Assembly: GCF_900141805.1 (NCBI RefSeq)
Contig: NZ_FQYN01000005.1
Location: 62,001 to 126,000, forward strand
Length of the DNA: 64,000 nucleotides
Source: Hymenobacter daecheongensis DSM 21074
GTDB taxonomy: Bacteria; Bacteroidota; Bacteroidia; Cytophagales; Hymenobacteraceae
Direction: 5' to 3'
In this document: positions 63,697-64,000 of the stretch, one piece after another
Layout: every line of letters starts with the position of its first letter
How positions within the stretch are numbered: the stretch's first letter is position 1
Position numbers and translations under genes: made by a program
Notes under the pieces: model-generated
Told to the model about the DNA's origin: nothing
Database searches by the model: none
The model's input: the letters and a program-made list of their open reading frames with translations, nothing else

Positions 63697-63761
63697 TACT
63701 TTTGTTTGCACACTTATACTACAACCTGCCCCGCCTGTTTACTTTTGTTTTACAATTGTAA
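63697..63761 (+). promoter_or_regulatory. Divergent promoter-like and operator-like sites
   Basis: Two TACTTTTG matches (63697-63704 and 63740-63747) on the + strand are followed by the perfect 12-bp palindrome TTACAATTGTAA (63750-63761). This faces away from the xre gene, like a divergent regulator-target arrangement. Only a 14-codon frame follows at 63765, so the target may be missing or the site may serve the gene beyond the window. Confidence 0.4.
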
Positions 63762-63904
63762 TTAATGATTCTTGGTGCTGGCAACTGTCTTCAGACCTTG
63801 AGCAGGTAGCGCCTACTGTTGATAGCCCGGTTGCTGGCAACTCTACGGCCTATATAGTTCCGGCTTCGTCACTCGCCCGGATGCCGGGTGGGTTTAGCTT
63901 CGCC

Positions 63905-63948
63905 CAACAAATAGCCCCGGCTGCGGATGCAGTCGGGGCTATTTGTTG
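63905..63948. terminator. Hairpin near window end
   Basis: CAACAAATAGCCCCGGCTGC (63905-63924) pairs with 63929-63948 over 20 bp with one G-U. It may terminate a gene lying past the end or a small transcript from the divergent promoter. No strong T tract follows. Confidence 0.55.
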
Positions 63949-64000
63949 AATAGAAACGGAGCGGACAGTACGGCCGTGTTTTATCCGGCTTAGCGGCGGC

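Overview
The window looks like a chromosomal segment of a high-GC Bacteroidota, most likely Hymenobacter or a close relative in the Cytophagales. Evidence: a long-form IspG of about 690 aa, type III glutamine synthetase (GlnN), ATP-type PEP carboxykinase, an LPS-making outer membrane (LpxK, LpxH-like, LptE, a putative porin), a protein that ends in a type IX secretion-like sorting domain, and the Bacteroidota promoter -7 element TAnnTTTG upstream of many genes, several with a TTG/TTTG -33 element about 20 bp further out. No rRNA operon, CRISPR array, transposase or intact prophage was seen.

Layout. 0-10 kb: an epimerase, a decayed HicBA toxin-antitoxin pair, DUF4279, ispG, a quinone oxidoreductase, a T9SS-tail mini-protein, a repeat-rich lipoprotein and glnN. 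10-25 kb: an LTA-synthase-like sulfatase, an AT-rich DUF2971 gene, mtaB, an XRE regulator, an ABC permease, a so-called asparagine synthetase B-like secreted protein, a GH2 glycosidase, a MiaE-like hydroxylase, a putative porin and lpxK. 25-33 kb: a dicarboxylate/glutamate symporter, Nif3-like and zinc-ribbon proteins, a secreted TPR protein, pabB, a CAT-like acetyltransferase and a HAD hydrolase. 33-42 kb: a core block miaB - (hicAB) - sigma-54 activator - lptE - TPR protein - secG - groES - groEL. 42-54 kb: a peptide transporter, pckA, an S1/P1 nuclease, small secreted proteins, rsmE, DUF4159, PlsC-like, patatin, an MBL hydrolase and accA. 54-62 kb: two tandem tRNA-Asp genes, GH1, a glycosyltransferase, LpxH-like, a NUDIX hydrolase and a DEAD-box helicase. 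62-64 kb: an AT-rich, gene-poor stretch with a second XRE regulator and palindromic operator-like sites.

How the genes work together. Most are housekeeping: tRNA 37-position modification (mtaB, miaB, a MiaE-like protein), envelope and LPS biogenesis (lpxK, lptE, LpxH-like, accA, PlsC-like), chaperones (groESL), isoprenoids (ispG), folate (pabB), nitrogen (glnN) and gluconeogenesis (pckA). The accessory signal lies mainly between genes. Nine of the ten convergent gene junctions hold a long palindrome, and three of these are copies of one ~155-162 bp inverted-repeat element. Other repeats overlap coding ends and even encode the LptE signal peptide. Three genes have the -7 promoter element exactly 4 nt before the start codon, suggesting leaderless transcripts. 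No clearly new multi-gene system was found; the best candidates for follow-up are the convergent-junction elements, the leaderless promoter class, and the paralogous XRE genes with operator-like sites.
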